A stretch of DNA of 64,000 nucleotides. It comes from Actinomycetota bacterium. GTDB taxonomy: Bacteria > Actinomycetota > Acidimicrobiia > Acidimicrobiales > Aldehydirespiratoraceae. The first letter of the stretch is position 1; each line of letters starts with the position of its first letter. The position numbers were made by a program, and so were the translations under genes. Below are positions 1 to 9,542 of the stretch, piece after piece. The stretch spans positions 1 through 64,000 of the forward strand of contig JAPOHW010000015.1 of assembly GCA_029979265.1 (NCBI GenBank). The letters are read 5' to 3'. The notes beneath the pieces were generated by a model. That model saw nothing but the letters and a program-made list of their open reading frames with translations, was not told the origin of the DNA and did not search any database.

Positions 1-847
1 CCGCCTCGGTGAGGCCCCGCCGGGTCAGGACACCGGCGATGTGTTTGCGGTAGTTGGTGGAGCCGTGCACATCGGAAGGTGGGTCGAGTTGAGTACACAC
101 GATCTCTGCTGCTACCGCGAATGCGGCCTCACCGGGTGCTTGGCCGATGAGGGCAGCTTCTGCGTCGGCAACCCGAACCGGCGTGCTGTCGGCTCCGAAG
201 AACGAGAGGGCAGCGCTGGTGATCGAGCCGCCGGCAACCTCGATGGTGCACGCGAGGCCGACGAGTGCGTAATCGGCGTGCCGGCGACTGATCTCGACAA
301 CCGCTCCTCCTGCGTCGGGCGACCAGGCGGGAAGGCGTATCTCGGTGAGGATCTCGTTCGGCTCGAGTGCCGTGGTCAGATAGCCCTGGTGAAAGTCGGC
401 GGCAGTGATCAGGCGGGTGCCGCCGGCGGACACAGCAACCATCGTGGCTCCGAGCGCGAGACACACCGCCGGCAGCTCGGCCGCAGGGTCGGCGTGGGCG
501 ACGCTGCCGACGAGGGTGCCGCGCGTTCGGATGGCCCGATGACCGATGTGGGGCGCCGCGGCGGCGACGAGTGGTGCATGCTCAGCGATGGCGGCGGAGC
601 GTTCTGCTTCGACATGACGCACCAACGCACCGATCGTGGTGCCGTGCGGGCCGGCCTCGAGTGTCGAGAGCTCGCCAATACGCCCGATGTCGACGATGTG
701 GTCGGGGCGCCCCAGGCGAAGTGCCAACACCGGCAAGAGGCTCTGACCACCGGCGAGGATCTTGGCGTCGTCGCCGAACTCGGCCAACAGCGCCACGGCA
801 TCGGCCAGCGACTCGGGACGGTGATAGATGAACGGCGGGTTCTTCAC
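1..847 (-). CDS. FAD-binding subunit of a molybdenum hydroxylase (CoxM/XdhB-like), 3' end cut by the window edge
   Basis: Minus-strand translation reads VKNPPFIYHRPESLADAVALLAEFGDDAKILAGGQSLLPVLALRLGRPDHIVDIGRI, with the AGGQSLLP FAD motif; no stop before base 1; GTG start at 847. Absent from the ORF track because it is open at the edge. Confidence 0.85.
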   Translation of the reverse strand, partial: MKNPPFIYHRPESLADAVALLAEFGDDAKILAGGQSLLPVLALRLGRPDHIVDIGRIGELSTLEAGPHGTTIGALVRHVEAERSAAIAEHAPLVAAAAPHIGHRAIRTRGTLVGSVAHADPAAELPAVCLALGATMVAVSAGGTRLITAADFHQGYLTTALEPNEILTEIRLPAWSPDAGGAVVEISRRHADYALVGLACTIEVAGGSITSAALSFFGADSTPVRVADAEAALIGQAPGEAAFAVAAEIVCTQLDPPSDVHGSTNYRKHIAGVLTRRGLTEA

Positions 848-904
848 CGCTGCTCCCGGGTGGGGCCGATCGGGGTAGGCGCACAAAGCACGGGCCGGGC
901 AACC

Positions 905-2023
905 TCAGGCATCGGCGACGAGTCGGTCGACCGCGGCGATCGCATCGACATCGAGGATGCCGGCGACAGAGCGCCGCAGGAGCGTGTCGAGCACGAACTG
1001 ACCCTCACCGGGAAGATGCTCGAACTCGGCGTATGACGCAACGCCGTAGATCAGACACCAAGCGATCGAAACGCGGAAGTCGAACCACACCTCCTCCGGA
1101 TCACGATGCACGCCGTGACGGGCGAGCGCAGCCGTGTAGAGGTCGACCAGTTCTCGTTCCCGACCCCCGCGAACCTCTCGTTCCAGTGACTGGCTCACGA
1201 AGTACCCGAGGTCGTAGGCGCCGACCCCCACACCGGTGAGCTGAAAATCGATCATGACGATCTCACCGGCATCGTCGATGAACATGTTGTCGGCCCGCCA
1301 GTCGGCATGAATGAGCGTGAGATCGCTGTGGAAGTGCTTCTGGAACACCGGGAGCAGCTCCGTCCAGCGATTGCCGAAGTCGACCACTTCCGGCGTCAGA
1401 TGCTCGGCGCCGTAGCGCTGGCAGTTCTCCCATCCCCCTGCCATGAACTGCGGAAGGATGACGTTGTAGACCGGATGCTGGATCGCATAGAACGTTTCCG
1501 CCATGCGCTCGAGGTCGGGATGGCTGTGCCAGTGGGCATGCCAACGGGCCAAGGTCTCGACCGCGGTCACCGATTCGTCCCATGTCATGCCATTGATGCG
1601 GTCACCCTGCCGCATCGAGCTGAGGTCCTCCATGACGATGACGCAGCGGCTCTTGTCGTCCGTGATCATCGCAGCGTGGATGGTGGGGACGCGCAGGGGC
1701 GACTGCTCGGCGTGGTCGACGTAGTAGCGGACTTCGCGCTCGTATGCGTTGAGCGCATCACCCATCCCCCGCTGGGCCGGAACATCGATCGGCCACTTGA
1801 TGATCACCGTCGGCGGGCCCTCACCCCCGGCGTAGGTCATCGTTGCCCGGCCGAGCTGACCGATGAGGCCGACACCGACCTGAAACGGCTCGACCGTGAT
1901 CTCGACAACCGCCGTCTCGCCATCGATCGCACCACTGGTGCGCAAGACGGCAGTCATCCATTCCGTGCCCGGATCGAGCATGTCGTCGGGAATCCCGACA
2001 TCGAGTCCTGCGATCTGCCCCAT
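905..2023 (-). CDS. Aminoglycoside/choline-kinase-like phosphotransferase family protein
   Basis: ORF with LTLIHADWRADNMFID and MIDFQLTGVGVGAYDLGYF (APH-fold catalytic and metal-binding motifs); ATG at 2023 preceded by ggaggatgt. Confidence 0.85.
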   Translation of the reverse strand: MGQIAGLDVGIPDDMLDPGTEWMTAVLRTSGAIDGETAVVEITVEPFQVGVGLIGQLGRATMTYAGGEGPPTVIIKWPIDVPAQRGMGDALNAYEREVRYYVDHAEQSPLRVPTIHAAMITDDKSRCVIVMEDLSSMRQGDRINGMTWDESVTAVETLARWHAHWHSHPDLERMAETFYAIQHPVYNVILPQFMAGGWENCQRYGAEHLTPEVVDFGNRWTELLPVFQKHFHSDLTLIHADWRADNMFIDDAGEIVMIDFQLTGVGVGAYDLGYFVSQSLEREVRGGRERELVDLYTAALARHGVHRDPEEVWFDFRVSIAWCLIYGVASYAEFEHLPGEGQFVLDTLLRRSVAGILDVDAIAAVDRLVADA

Positions 2024-2173
2024 ACATCCTCCTCCGGGGTGGATCACCACCCTCTCACATCATCGTCGGTCATCTCATGGGTTCGGTGCGGTGAATCGGC
2101 CGACCGGCGAACAGATCATCGTTGGTGACCCCGTGGTTCTGACGCAACCACAAGGATCTGCTACGACTCTCGC

Positions 2174-3007
2174 ATGGACATCACCCCTGTCTCCAACGCA
2201 CTCGGTGCCACCGTTTCGGGAATCGACGTCCGCAGCCTCACCGACGGCGACGCGGCAGCACTCGTGGATGCTTGGGCTCAGTACGGCGTGCTCTTCTTCC
2301 GGGATCAGGACCTCACCCCTGACGACCACCTGACCTTCGCTCGGCGCTTCGGCGACATCGACGTCAACCGCTTCTTCACCCCTGTCGACGGATACCCGGA
2401 GATCGCAGAGGTTCTGAAGGAACCCGACCAGCAGCACAACATCGGCGGCGGCTGGCACACCGATCACTCCTACGACCAAGCCCCCGCCCGCGGTTCGATC
2501 CTCTACGCACGCGAGATCCCACCGATCGGAGGCGACACCCTGTTCGCCGGCATGGGGGCTGCCTACGACGCGTTGAGCCCACCGATCAAGGAGCTTCTCG
2601 ACGGACTGGAGGCGGTGCATTCGAGTGCGCATGTCTTCGGGGCACGCACCAAGTGGGCCGAGACCACCGAGGGCAGAATCGGCAATCCCGATGCCGTGGG
2701 AGACGATGTCTGCCACCCGATCGTGGTGGCGCACCCGCACACCGGGCGACCGCTGCTGTACGTGAATCCCGGATTCACGACGTCGATTGCCGGGCTCAGC
2801 GTCGCAGAGTCCCGAGCCATCCTCACGTTCCTGTTCGAACACGGGCGCCGCCCAGAATTCCAGATTCGCTTCCAGTGGGAGCCCGGATCACTCGCCATGT
2901 GGGACAACCGCTCGACATGGCACTTTGCACTGAACGACTATCACGGTCACCGGCGATACCTCCATCGCATCACCGTCGCCGGTGACGAGCTCGTCGCAGC
3001 TCGCTGA
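2174..3007 (+). CDS. TauD/TfdA-family Fe(II)/2-oxoglutarate dioxygenase
   Basis: GGGWHTDHSYDQAPARGSILYA (HxD) and MWDNRSTWHFALNDY (distal His) motifs. Confidence 0.93.
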   Translation: MDITPVSNALGATVSGIDVRSLTDGDAAALVDAWAQYGVLFFRDQDLTPDDHLTFARRFGDIDVNRFFTPVDGYPEIAEVLKEPDQQHNIGGGWHTDHSYDQAPARGSILYAREIPPIGGDTLFAGMGAAYDALSPPIKELLDGLEAVHSSAHVFGARTKWAETTEGRIGNPDAVGDDVCHPIVVAHPHTGRPLLYVNPGFTTSIAGLSVAESRAILTFLFEHGRRPEFQIRFQWEPGSLAMWDNRSTWHFALNDYHGHRRYLHRITVAGDELVAAR

Positions 3008-3060
3008 GTCGACACCTGGGGCGTGGCACCGCGCCGGTTCTCGACCCTAGGGTTTGCCCA

Positions 3061-4104
3061 ATGGCACTCCGTATCGGCATCCATCCACCAGGGGCCGATC
3101 CTGCGTCGCTCGAGTTCGTTCGCGATGCGGAGCGCCTCGGGATCGACTCGGTCTGGGTCGCTGAAGCCTGGATGTACGACTGCCTCACCCCACTCGCCTA
3201 CCTCGCCTCGATCACCGAGACGCTGCGACTGGGCAGTGGTGTCGTACAACTCGGCTCGCGGTCTCCGGCGATGCTGGCGATGTCGGCACTGTCGCTGCAG
3301 AAGATGTCGGATGGGCGCTTCATCCTCGGCATCGGCACCAGTGGGCCACAGGTGATGGAGGGGTGGCACGGCGTCCGATTCGACAAACCGGTCACCCGCA
3401 CCCGGGAGACGATCGAGATCGTCCGCAAGGCGGTGTCCGGCGAGCGACTCGAGTACGACGGACGGGTCCACCGGCTCCCACTGCCTGACAGCCAGGGACG
3501 ACCGATCCGCTCTCCGGTCGGTGGAACCGAGATCCCGATCTACAACGCTGCGCTTGGTCCGGCCAACCTGCAGTTGACCGGTGAACTGTGCGACGGCTGG
3601 GTCGGTACGGCGTTCATGGCCGAGACGGCCAACATCTACCTGGCGCCGATGCGGCAGGCCGCCGAAGCGGCAGGGAGATCGTTCGACGAGATCGAGATCA
3701 CGGTTGCTGCCGGCCTCGAGTTCACCGACGACGTCGAGGAAGCGGGTCGGCGCCATGCCGCCGGCTATGCCTTCACGATCGGTGCCATGGGTTCATCGTC
3801 GACCAACTTCTACAACCAGTCCTATATCCGCCAAGGGTTCGGCGACGCCGTCGAGGAGGTCCAGCGGCTGTGGCAGGCGGGCGACCGAGAGGCGGCCGGT
3901 GCTTCCGTACCGATCGAGTTCGGCCTGCACACCAACCTCGTCGGCGGCGACGACCAGGTGACCGAGCGGCTCCGGGCCTATCGAGATGCGGGGGTCGACA
4001 CCCTGCGAATCAGCATCCACGGCGATGAACGCACCGACCGACTCGACGATCTCGCCCGACTGCTGGACCTCGTCGAGCGCGTCAACGCCGAGGTGTCGAC
4101 GTAA
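3061..4104 (+). CDS. LLM-class (luciferase-like, probably F420-dependent) oxidoreductase
   Basis: MALRIGIHPPGADPASLEFVRDAERLGIDSVWVAEAW...GTSGPQVMEGWHGVRFDKP is typical of the family. Confidence 0.9.
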   Translation: MALRIGIHPPGADPASLEFVRDAERLGIDSVWVAEAWMYDCLTPLAYLASITETLRLGSGVVQLGSRSPAMLAMSALSLQKMSDGRFILGIGTSGPQVMEGWHGVRFDKPVTRTRETIEIVRKAVSGERLEYDGRVHRLPLPDSQGRPIRSPVGGTEIPIYNAALGPANLQLTGELCDGWVGTAFMAETANIYLAPMRQAAEAAGRSFDEIEITVAAGLEFTDDVEEAGRRHAAGYAFTIGAMGSSSTNFYNQSYIRQGFGDAVEEVQRLWQAGDREAAGASVPIEFGLHTNLVGGDDQVTERLRAYRDAGVDTLRISIHGDERTDRLDDLARLLDLVERVNAEVST

Positions 4105-4149
4105 CCGACCACGATCCCGGCAAACAGCCGCCGGCATGCTGCTCGGTGT

Positions 4150-4911
4150 TCAGGCGTCGGGCGAAAGACTCGGCGGGAGGCTGAGTTTGGTGGTGCGAGC
4201 TCCATCGACGACCACCACCTGACCCGACACGAACCGGGCATCTCGACTCGCCAGAAACGCAACCGTGGAGGCCACATCGGCCGGGTCGCCGATGTGACCG
4301 ACCGGGTGGAGTACCGCCAGCTCGGCGATGGCCTGGTCACGGTTGGGGAGCCGGTCGAGGTAGTCGCGGTTGAGCGCGGTGTCGATCCAGCCCGGTGCCA
4401 CTGCGTTGCAGCGAATCCCGAGCGGACCGAGGTCGACAGCCATCGCCGCAGTGAGTCCGTGCACGCCGGCCTTCGACGCGGAGTAGGCGGTGTGGAGGGG
4501 GTTCGACCCGATGCCCTCGATCGACCCGATGTTGACGACGGCACCCCCACCGTCGGCCTGGAGCTGAGGCAGCAGCGCCTTGGTCATGAGCCACGGTCCC
4601 CGCAGGTTCACCGCCATCGCCATGTCCCACTGCTCGACCGTCTGCTCGGCAATCGATGCCTCGAACATGATCCCGGCGTTGTTGACGAGCACGTCCACCG
4701 ACTCGCCGACGACCGCAGCGAGGGCTCCGGCCGACAGCTCGGACGTCACGTCGAGTTCGACCCACCGTTGGCGTACGCCGAGGTCACCGGGATCGCGCAG
4801 GTCGCCGACGATCACGTCGGCACCGTCGGCCGCAAGCCGGTCGGCAACAGCTCGACCGATGCCCTGGGCACCGCCGGTGACGACTGCCGTCGTACGTGCG
4901 GAGGGACTCAT
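4150..4911 (-). CDS. SDR-family oxidoreductase
   Basis: TGGAQGIGRAVA Rossmann motif, NNAG, YSASK catalytic motif. Confidence 0.93.
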   Translation of the reverse strand: MSPSARTTAVVTGGAQGIGRAVADRLAADGADVIVGDLRDPGDLGVRQRWVELDVTSELSAGALAAVVGESVDVLVNNAGIMFEASIAEQTVEQWDMAMAVNLRGPWLMTKALLPQLQADGGGAVVNIGSIEGIGSNPLHTAYSASKAGVHGLTAAMAVDLGPLGIRCNAVAPGWIDTALNRDYLDRLPNRDQAIAELAVLHPVGHIGDPADVASTVAFLASRDARFVSGQVVVVDGARTTKLSLPPSLSPDA

Positions 4912-5690
4912 CGAGCCGTGTATCCGCCGTCGAGGCTCAGGTTGGCACCGTGGATGTGGCGGGCCGCATCGGAGCAGAGGAAGAGCGTGAGGTCTGCGAC
5001 CTCGGACGGCTCTGGGATACGCCCCTCGGGGATGGAGGCCAGGTTGCGCGCGAACACGTCGTCGACCGTCGTTCCCTCCGGGTGTTCGGAGACGAGCATC
5101 GGCGTGTCGACCGATCCGGGACAGATCGCGTTGATCCGGATGCCCTCCGCCGCATGGTCGAGTGCCATGGCCCGAGTCAGGTTCGTGACGGCGCCCTTCG
5201 ACGCGCAGTAGGCAGCCAGGTTGGCGGAGCCGACGAGCCCACAGGTCGACGAGATGTTGACGATCACGCCACCGCCTCGAGCCCGCAGCGCCGGGATCGC
5301 AGCGCGCGAGAGGAAGAACGTGCCGTCGACGTTGATCGACATGATGCGCGCCCAGTCATCGTCGGACGTGCCCATGGCATCGGCGCGATGGATCACGCCG
5401 GCAGCGTTGATCACGAGGTCGACGCCACCGAACGACTCGACCCCCACGTCGATCAACGCTGCCGCGTCGGCCGAGTTGGCCACATCACCCAGACCCGCAA
5501 CCGCTCGCCCACCGGTCGCAGTGATCGCATCGACGACGGCGACCGTGCGGTCGAGGTTGCGGCCGCCCACCACGACGGCGGCGCCCGACCCGGCCAGTCG
5601 TTCACTGATCGCGGCGCCCATTCCCGACGAACCTCCGGAGACAACGGCGACCCTGCCGCTCAGATCGACCTGCATGGCCACACCACTCAT
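4908..5690 (-). CDS. SDR-family oxidoreductase
   Basis: MSGVAMQVDLSGRVAVVSGGSSGMGAAISERL...YCASKGAV. ATGA overlap with the upstream FAD oxidoreductase stop at 5687-5690. The longer ORF in the track (to 7073) is an out-of-frame extension. Confidence 0.92.
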   Translation of the reverse strand: MSGVAMQVDLSGRVAVVSGGSSGMGAAISERLAGSGAAVVVGGRNLDRTVAVVDAITATGGRAVAGLGDVANSADAAALIDVGVESFGGVDLVINAAGVIHRADAMGTSDDDWARIMSINVDGTFFLSRAAIPALRARGGGVIVNISSTCGLVGSANLAAYCASKGAVTNLTRAMALDHAAEGIRINAICPGSVDTPMLVSEHPEGTTVDDVFARNLASIPEGRIPEPSEVADLTLFLCSDAARHIHGANLSLDGGYTAR

Positions 5691-7003
5691 TCTTCGATAC
5701 CGGCCTGGGCTCGGCGCCAACGCGAGTTCATCATCACACCCCAGCGGTTGAACGGATCGGGGAAGTTCCGAGTCGGCTGCGCGCCGCTGGTGAGAAGGTC
5801 CATCAGCGGGTCGGTCAGGCCCATCATGTGCTCGGCCAGGAACTTGCCCGAGATCGTTCCCTTCGCCATTCCGGTGCCCTGGTACACCATGGTCGCCCAG
5901 ACGCCGGGGGCGACCTGACCGCACACGCCGGCACCGTTGCGGCTCAAGCTCAGCGCACCGCCCCACGAGTACTCGAAGTCGACCTCCGGCAGCATCGGGT
6001 ACCGGTTTCGAAAACTCTTCTCGTGGACCTTCTTGACCTTCTCGAGTCCGCTGACAATGTCGCTCTTGCGGCTGAAGGTGTACTGGTTGCGGATCAGGAT
6101 CCGCCGATCGGGGCGCCGCCGGACCGTGGTGCCGGCGGGATGGGCCGGAATGATTGCGTAGTTCTCGTCGCCTCCGAGTCGGTCGACCTCGTCGTCGGTT
6201 AGGGGACGGGTCATCGAACCCCACGTGATGAGCGGAATCAGTTTGTTCGTGAAGAACCCGAACCCCTCGCCGAACCCGTTGGCTGCGAGAACCAGCGATG
6301 GGGTGCGTACCGAGCCTCGGGGCGTGCGCAGCGTGTGGGGCGGGCCGAGGTCGAAATCGACGACCATCGAAGCCTCGTAGACCGTGACGTTGTCGGGCAT
6401 CGTCTCGGCCAAACCGATCACGAGCTGTGCAGGGTTGACCAGCACGCTGTGCGGAGCGTGAAGCCCCGACCGATAGAAATCGGTCCCGAACCGGCGCCGG
6501 CATTCCGCTGCGTCGTACATCCGATAGTCCTCGTCGACCGCATCGAGCGACGCGGCGAAGCCGGCAAGCGTTGCCTCCCCCTTCGACGACGCAGCGGCGT
6601 GGATCTTGCCTTCGCGTCGCCAGTCGCACTCGATGCCCTCGCGATGCACGATCTCGTCGAGCCAGTCCACGCCGGCTCGGTTGAGAGCGATGCCGCGTCT
6701 GGCGTGGGCCGTGTCGTCGGCGAAGCCCTTGGCCCGGATGTTGTGCGCGTGGTCGATGATGAAGCCCGAGCAGCGGCCTGCGGCGTTGTTGCCGAGCCGA
6801 TCGGCCTCGAGCAATACGATCGACTGCTCGGGATCGAGCTCGGCCAGCCGTCGAGCCGCAGCGAGACCGCCATACCCTGCGCCGACGACGACATGGTCGG
6901 CCTCGATCGCCTCGTCGAGGACGTGGGGCTCGGGCTGGGGCCCGAGGATCTCGAGCCACCCGTTCCGGTTGTCGTACGACGGCAGGATCGAGACCCGGGT
7001 CAC
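5687..7003 (-). CDS. FAD-dependent oxidoreductase, DAO (D-amino-acid/sarcosine/PuuB-like) family
   Basis: ADHVVVGAGYGGLAAARRLAEL dinucleotide-binding motif and C-terminal YQGTGMAKGTISGKFLAE. Confidence 0.88.
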   Translation of the reverse strand: MTRVSILPSYDNRNGWLEILGPQPEPHVLDEAIEADHVVVGAGYGGLAAARRLAELDPEQSIVLLEADRLGNNAAGRCSGFIIDHAHNIRAKGFADDTAHARRGIALNRAGVDWLDEIVHREGIECDWRREGKIHAAASSKGEATLAGFAASLDAVDEDYRMYDAAECRRRFGTDFYRSGLHAPHSVLVNPAQLVIGLAETMPDNVTVYEASMVVDFDLGPPHTLRTPRGSVRTPSLVLAANGFGEGFGFFTNKLIPLITWGSMTRPLTDDEVDRLGGDENYAIIPAHPAGTTVRRRPDRRILIRNQYTFSRKSDIVSGLEKVKKVHEKSFRNRYPMLPEVDFEYSWGGALSLSRNGAGVCGQVAPGVWATMVYQGTGMAKGTISGKFLAEHMMGLTDPLMDLLTSGAQPTRNFPDPFNRWGVMMNSRWRRAQAGIEE

Positions 7004-8493
7004 GACAGGTCGATCCAGATCGTCTTGGCCTCGGTGTACTGCTCGTGGGCCTGCACCCCGTTGTCGCGCCCACCGAAGCCCGAAAGGCCGTAGCCGCCGA
7101 ACGGTGTGGTCATGTCGCCCTCGGAGTAGCAGTTCACCGACACGGTGCCGGCCCTGAGCATGCGGCTCGCGAGGTGCGCAGTCCGGACGTTCGACGTGAA
7201 GACCGAGGCGTGCAGGCCGTAGTCGGTGTCGTTGGCCATGGCGATCCCCTCGTCGGCGTGGGTGAATGTCGACACCGACAGCACCGGCCCGAAGACCTCG
7301 TCGCGAGCGACGGTCATGTCGGGGGTGACATCGGTGAAGATTGTGGGCTCGACGAACCAGCCGCCGGACTCTTGGCGGGTCTGCTTACCGCCACACCGAA
7401 GCGTTGCGCCTTCGTCGTTGGCCTTCTCGATGTTGGCGAGGATCTTTTCCATGTGAACCGGTTCGATGATGGCTCCCATACGAGTCGCTGGATCGAGTGG
7501 ATCACCCAAGACCCATTCGTGCATGGCTTCGTCGATGCGGGCCATGACATCGGCGGCGATCGATTCGTGGAGGATCAGTCGGCTGTTCGCCGAGCAATTC
7601 TGTCCGGCGTTCCAGAAGATTGCCTCGCACGCATGTGCCGCGACCTTGTCGAGATCTTCGGCATCACCCATGACGACCATCGGTGACTTGCCCCCACATT
7701 CGAGCAGGACACGCTTGAGGTTCGAATCGGCGGCGTAGCGAAGAAACATCCGTCCGACCTCGGTCGAGCCGGTGAACCCGACACAATCGACCTGCGGGTG
7801 GAGGCCGAGCGCAGCACCGGCCGTCTCGCCGAAACCGGGAACCACGTTGATCACCCCGTCGGGTACGCCCGCCTCGGTGGCCAGTTCGGCGATGCGGATG
7901 GTCGACATCGAGCTCTGTTCGGCAGGCTTGAGCACCAGCGTGTTGCCGGCAGCCAGCGCCGGGCCGATCTTCCAGCCCGCCATCATCAGCGGATAGTTCC
8001 ATGGCAGCACCGCACCCACGACACCGATCGGTTCGCGCACGATGGTCGACACGACCCCGGGGCCCGATGGTGTGGCCATGTCATAGACCTTGTCGGCGAG
8101 CTCTGCGTGCCACATCAGGCAGTTGACCGTTTCCGGCAGATCGATCGTCGAGGTGTCGAAGATCGGCTTGCCGGCTTCGAGTGTTTCCATCACGGCGAGT
8201 TCGTCGGCATGCGCTTCGATCAGCAATGCGAACCGCTTCAGGAGGTTGCGTCGATCGGCCGGAGCCATTTTTCCCCATGGCCCGTCGTCGAACGCCGTGC
8301 GGGCGGCGGCCACGGCTCGGTCGATGTCTTCCGACGCTCCCTCGGCGACCTGGGCGAGTTCCTCGCCGGTTGCCGGGTTGTAGGTGGCGAACGTCGCGCC
8401 GCTGGCGGACTCCACGGAACGGCCACCGATCATCATCCGGGTCGGCGGGGTGACGGAGGCGGCCAACGCCGCAGGATCGAAGTGCAAGCTCAT
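7000..8493 (-). CDS. NAD(P)-dependent aldehyde dehydrogenase
   Basis: LLECGGKSPMVVMGDAEDL and FWNAGQNCSANSRL (catalytic Cys); 497 aa. Confidence 0.95.
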   Translation of the reverse strand: MSLHFDPAALAASVTPPTRMMIGGRSVESASGATFATYNPATGEELAQVAEGASEDIDRAVAAARTAFDDGPWGKMAPADRRNLLKRFALLIEAHADELAVMETLEAGKPIFDTSTIDLPETVNCLMWHAELADKVYDMATPSGPGVVSTIVREPIGVVGAVLPWNYPLMMAGWKIGPALAAGNTLVLKPAEQSSMSTIRIAELATEAGVPDGVINVVPGFGETAGAALGLHPQVDCVGFTGSTEVGRMFLRYAADSNLKRVLLECGGKSPMVVMGDAEDLDKVAAHACEAIFWNAGQNCSANSRLILHESIAADVMARIDEAMHEWVLGDPLDPATRMGAIIEPVHMEKILANIEKANDEGATLRCGGKQTRQESGGWFVEPTIFTDVTPDMTVARDEVFGPVLSVSTFTHADEGIAMANDTDYGLHASVFTSNVRTAHLASRMLRAGTVSVNCYSEGDMTTPFGGYGLSGFGGRDNGVQAHEQYTEAKTIWIDLS

Positions 8494-9500
8494 CGGTTGT
8501 TTCCCTTCGCTCGGCTCACGCCTGAGGTGTGTGTCATCTGGACGAGCCAGTCACGCTCGTCTTCCCATTCGCGGAACACCAGCGCGTCCCGAGTCGTCCC
8601 GTTGACCGGGAGCGTCGACAGTGCGGTCTGCAGCGCAAGGCGACCCTGACGGGTCATCGGCATCACTGGGCGGCGACACGGACCGACGGCCCGACCGACC
8701 ATGTTGGTGGCGGTCTTGACGGCCGAGTTGTACTCGGCGTCGACGTTGTTCTCCCAGAAGAACATGTTGGCAGGCAGCATCTTCGCCCACAGTTCGAGTG
8801 CCGCAGCATGCTCACCGGCCTGGATGAGTTGCCAGAGTTCCACGCATTCGTGAGGCATGACGTTGGCCGCCCCCCAGATCCAACCGGCAGCTCCGGCCAT
8901 CGCCGCAAACGGGGCCAGCGGGTCGGCACCTGCGAGCACATGCCCGCCGATCCCGATCAACTTCTGGGCTCGGATCAGGTCGCCGGTGGAGTCTTTGATG
9001 TACTCGATGTTCTCGATCGCGATCAGTTGGCGGTACAGATCGGGGTGGATGTCGAAGCCGCTGTTGACCGGGATGTTGTAGAGCACGATCGGAATGTCGA
9101 TCGCCTGGGCGAGCTTTTCGTAGTGGAACAGCACACCCCGCTCGAAGGGGCCCTCGAAGTACGGAGGAAGCACCATGGCCGCCGACGCCCCCTGATCGGC
9201 CGCCCGACGGGTGCGCTCGATCGCATCGGTCGTCGTGATTGCCGAGGTTTGCGCGATGACTGGGATCCGGTTGTCGACGATCTCGACACCGAGACCGATG
9301 ATGCGGTCCTTCTCGTCGTCGGACAGAAACGCAAACTCCCCGGTGCCGGCGCACAGCACCAGACCGTGAACACCGGCATCGATCAGGCGCTCGATGTGGT
9401 CCCGTAGACGCCCCTCGTCGACGCGCTCTCCCGTGTCGTCGAACGGCGAACACATCGCTGCACACACACCGTGCAGCAGAGGGGTGGTTGTGTCTCTCAC
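8490..9500 (-). CDS. DapA (dihydrodipicolinate synthase/N-acetylneuraminate lyase) family protein
   Basis: VLCAGTGEFAFLSDDEK, VLYNIPVNSG (catalytic Tyr), IKDSTGD (Schiff-base Lys). Confidence 0.9.
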   Translation of the reverse strand: MRDTTTPLLHGVCAAMCSPFDDTGERVDEGRLRDHIERLIDAGVHGLVLCAGTGEFAFLSDDEKDRIIGLGVEIVDNRIPVIAQTSAITTTDAIERTRRAADQGASAAMVLPPYFEGPFERGVLFHYEKLAQAIDIPIVLYNIPVNSGFDIHPDLYRQLIAIENIEYIKDSTGDLIRAQKLIGIGGHVLAGADPLAPFAAMAGAAGWIWGAANVMPHECVELWQLIQAGEHAAALELWAKMLPANMFFWENNVDAEYNSAVKTATNMVGRAVGPCRRPVMPMTRQGRLALQTALSTLPVNGTTRDALVFREWEDERDWLVQMTHTSGVSRAKGNNR

Positions 9501-9542
9501 TCGCTTCCTCGCTCTCGTCTCACACTGTTCCTCACGCTCGTC

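Noticed and set aside
5691-7073. N-terminal extension making a 721-aa SDR ORF
   Set aside because: Arg/Pro-rich out-of-frame reading through the FAD oxidoreductase gene; the real SDR starts at 5690.
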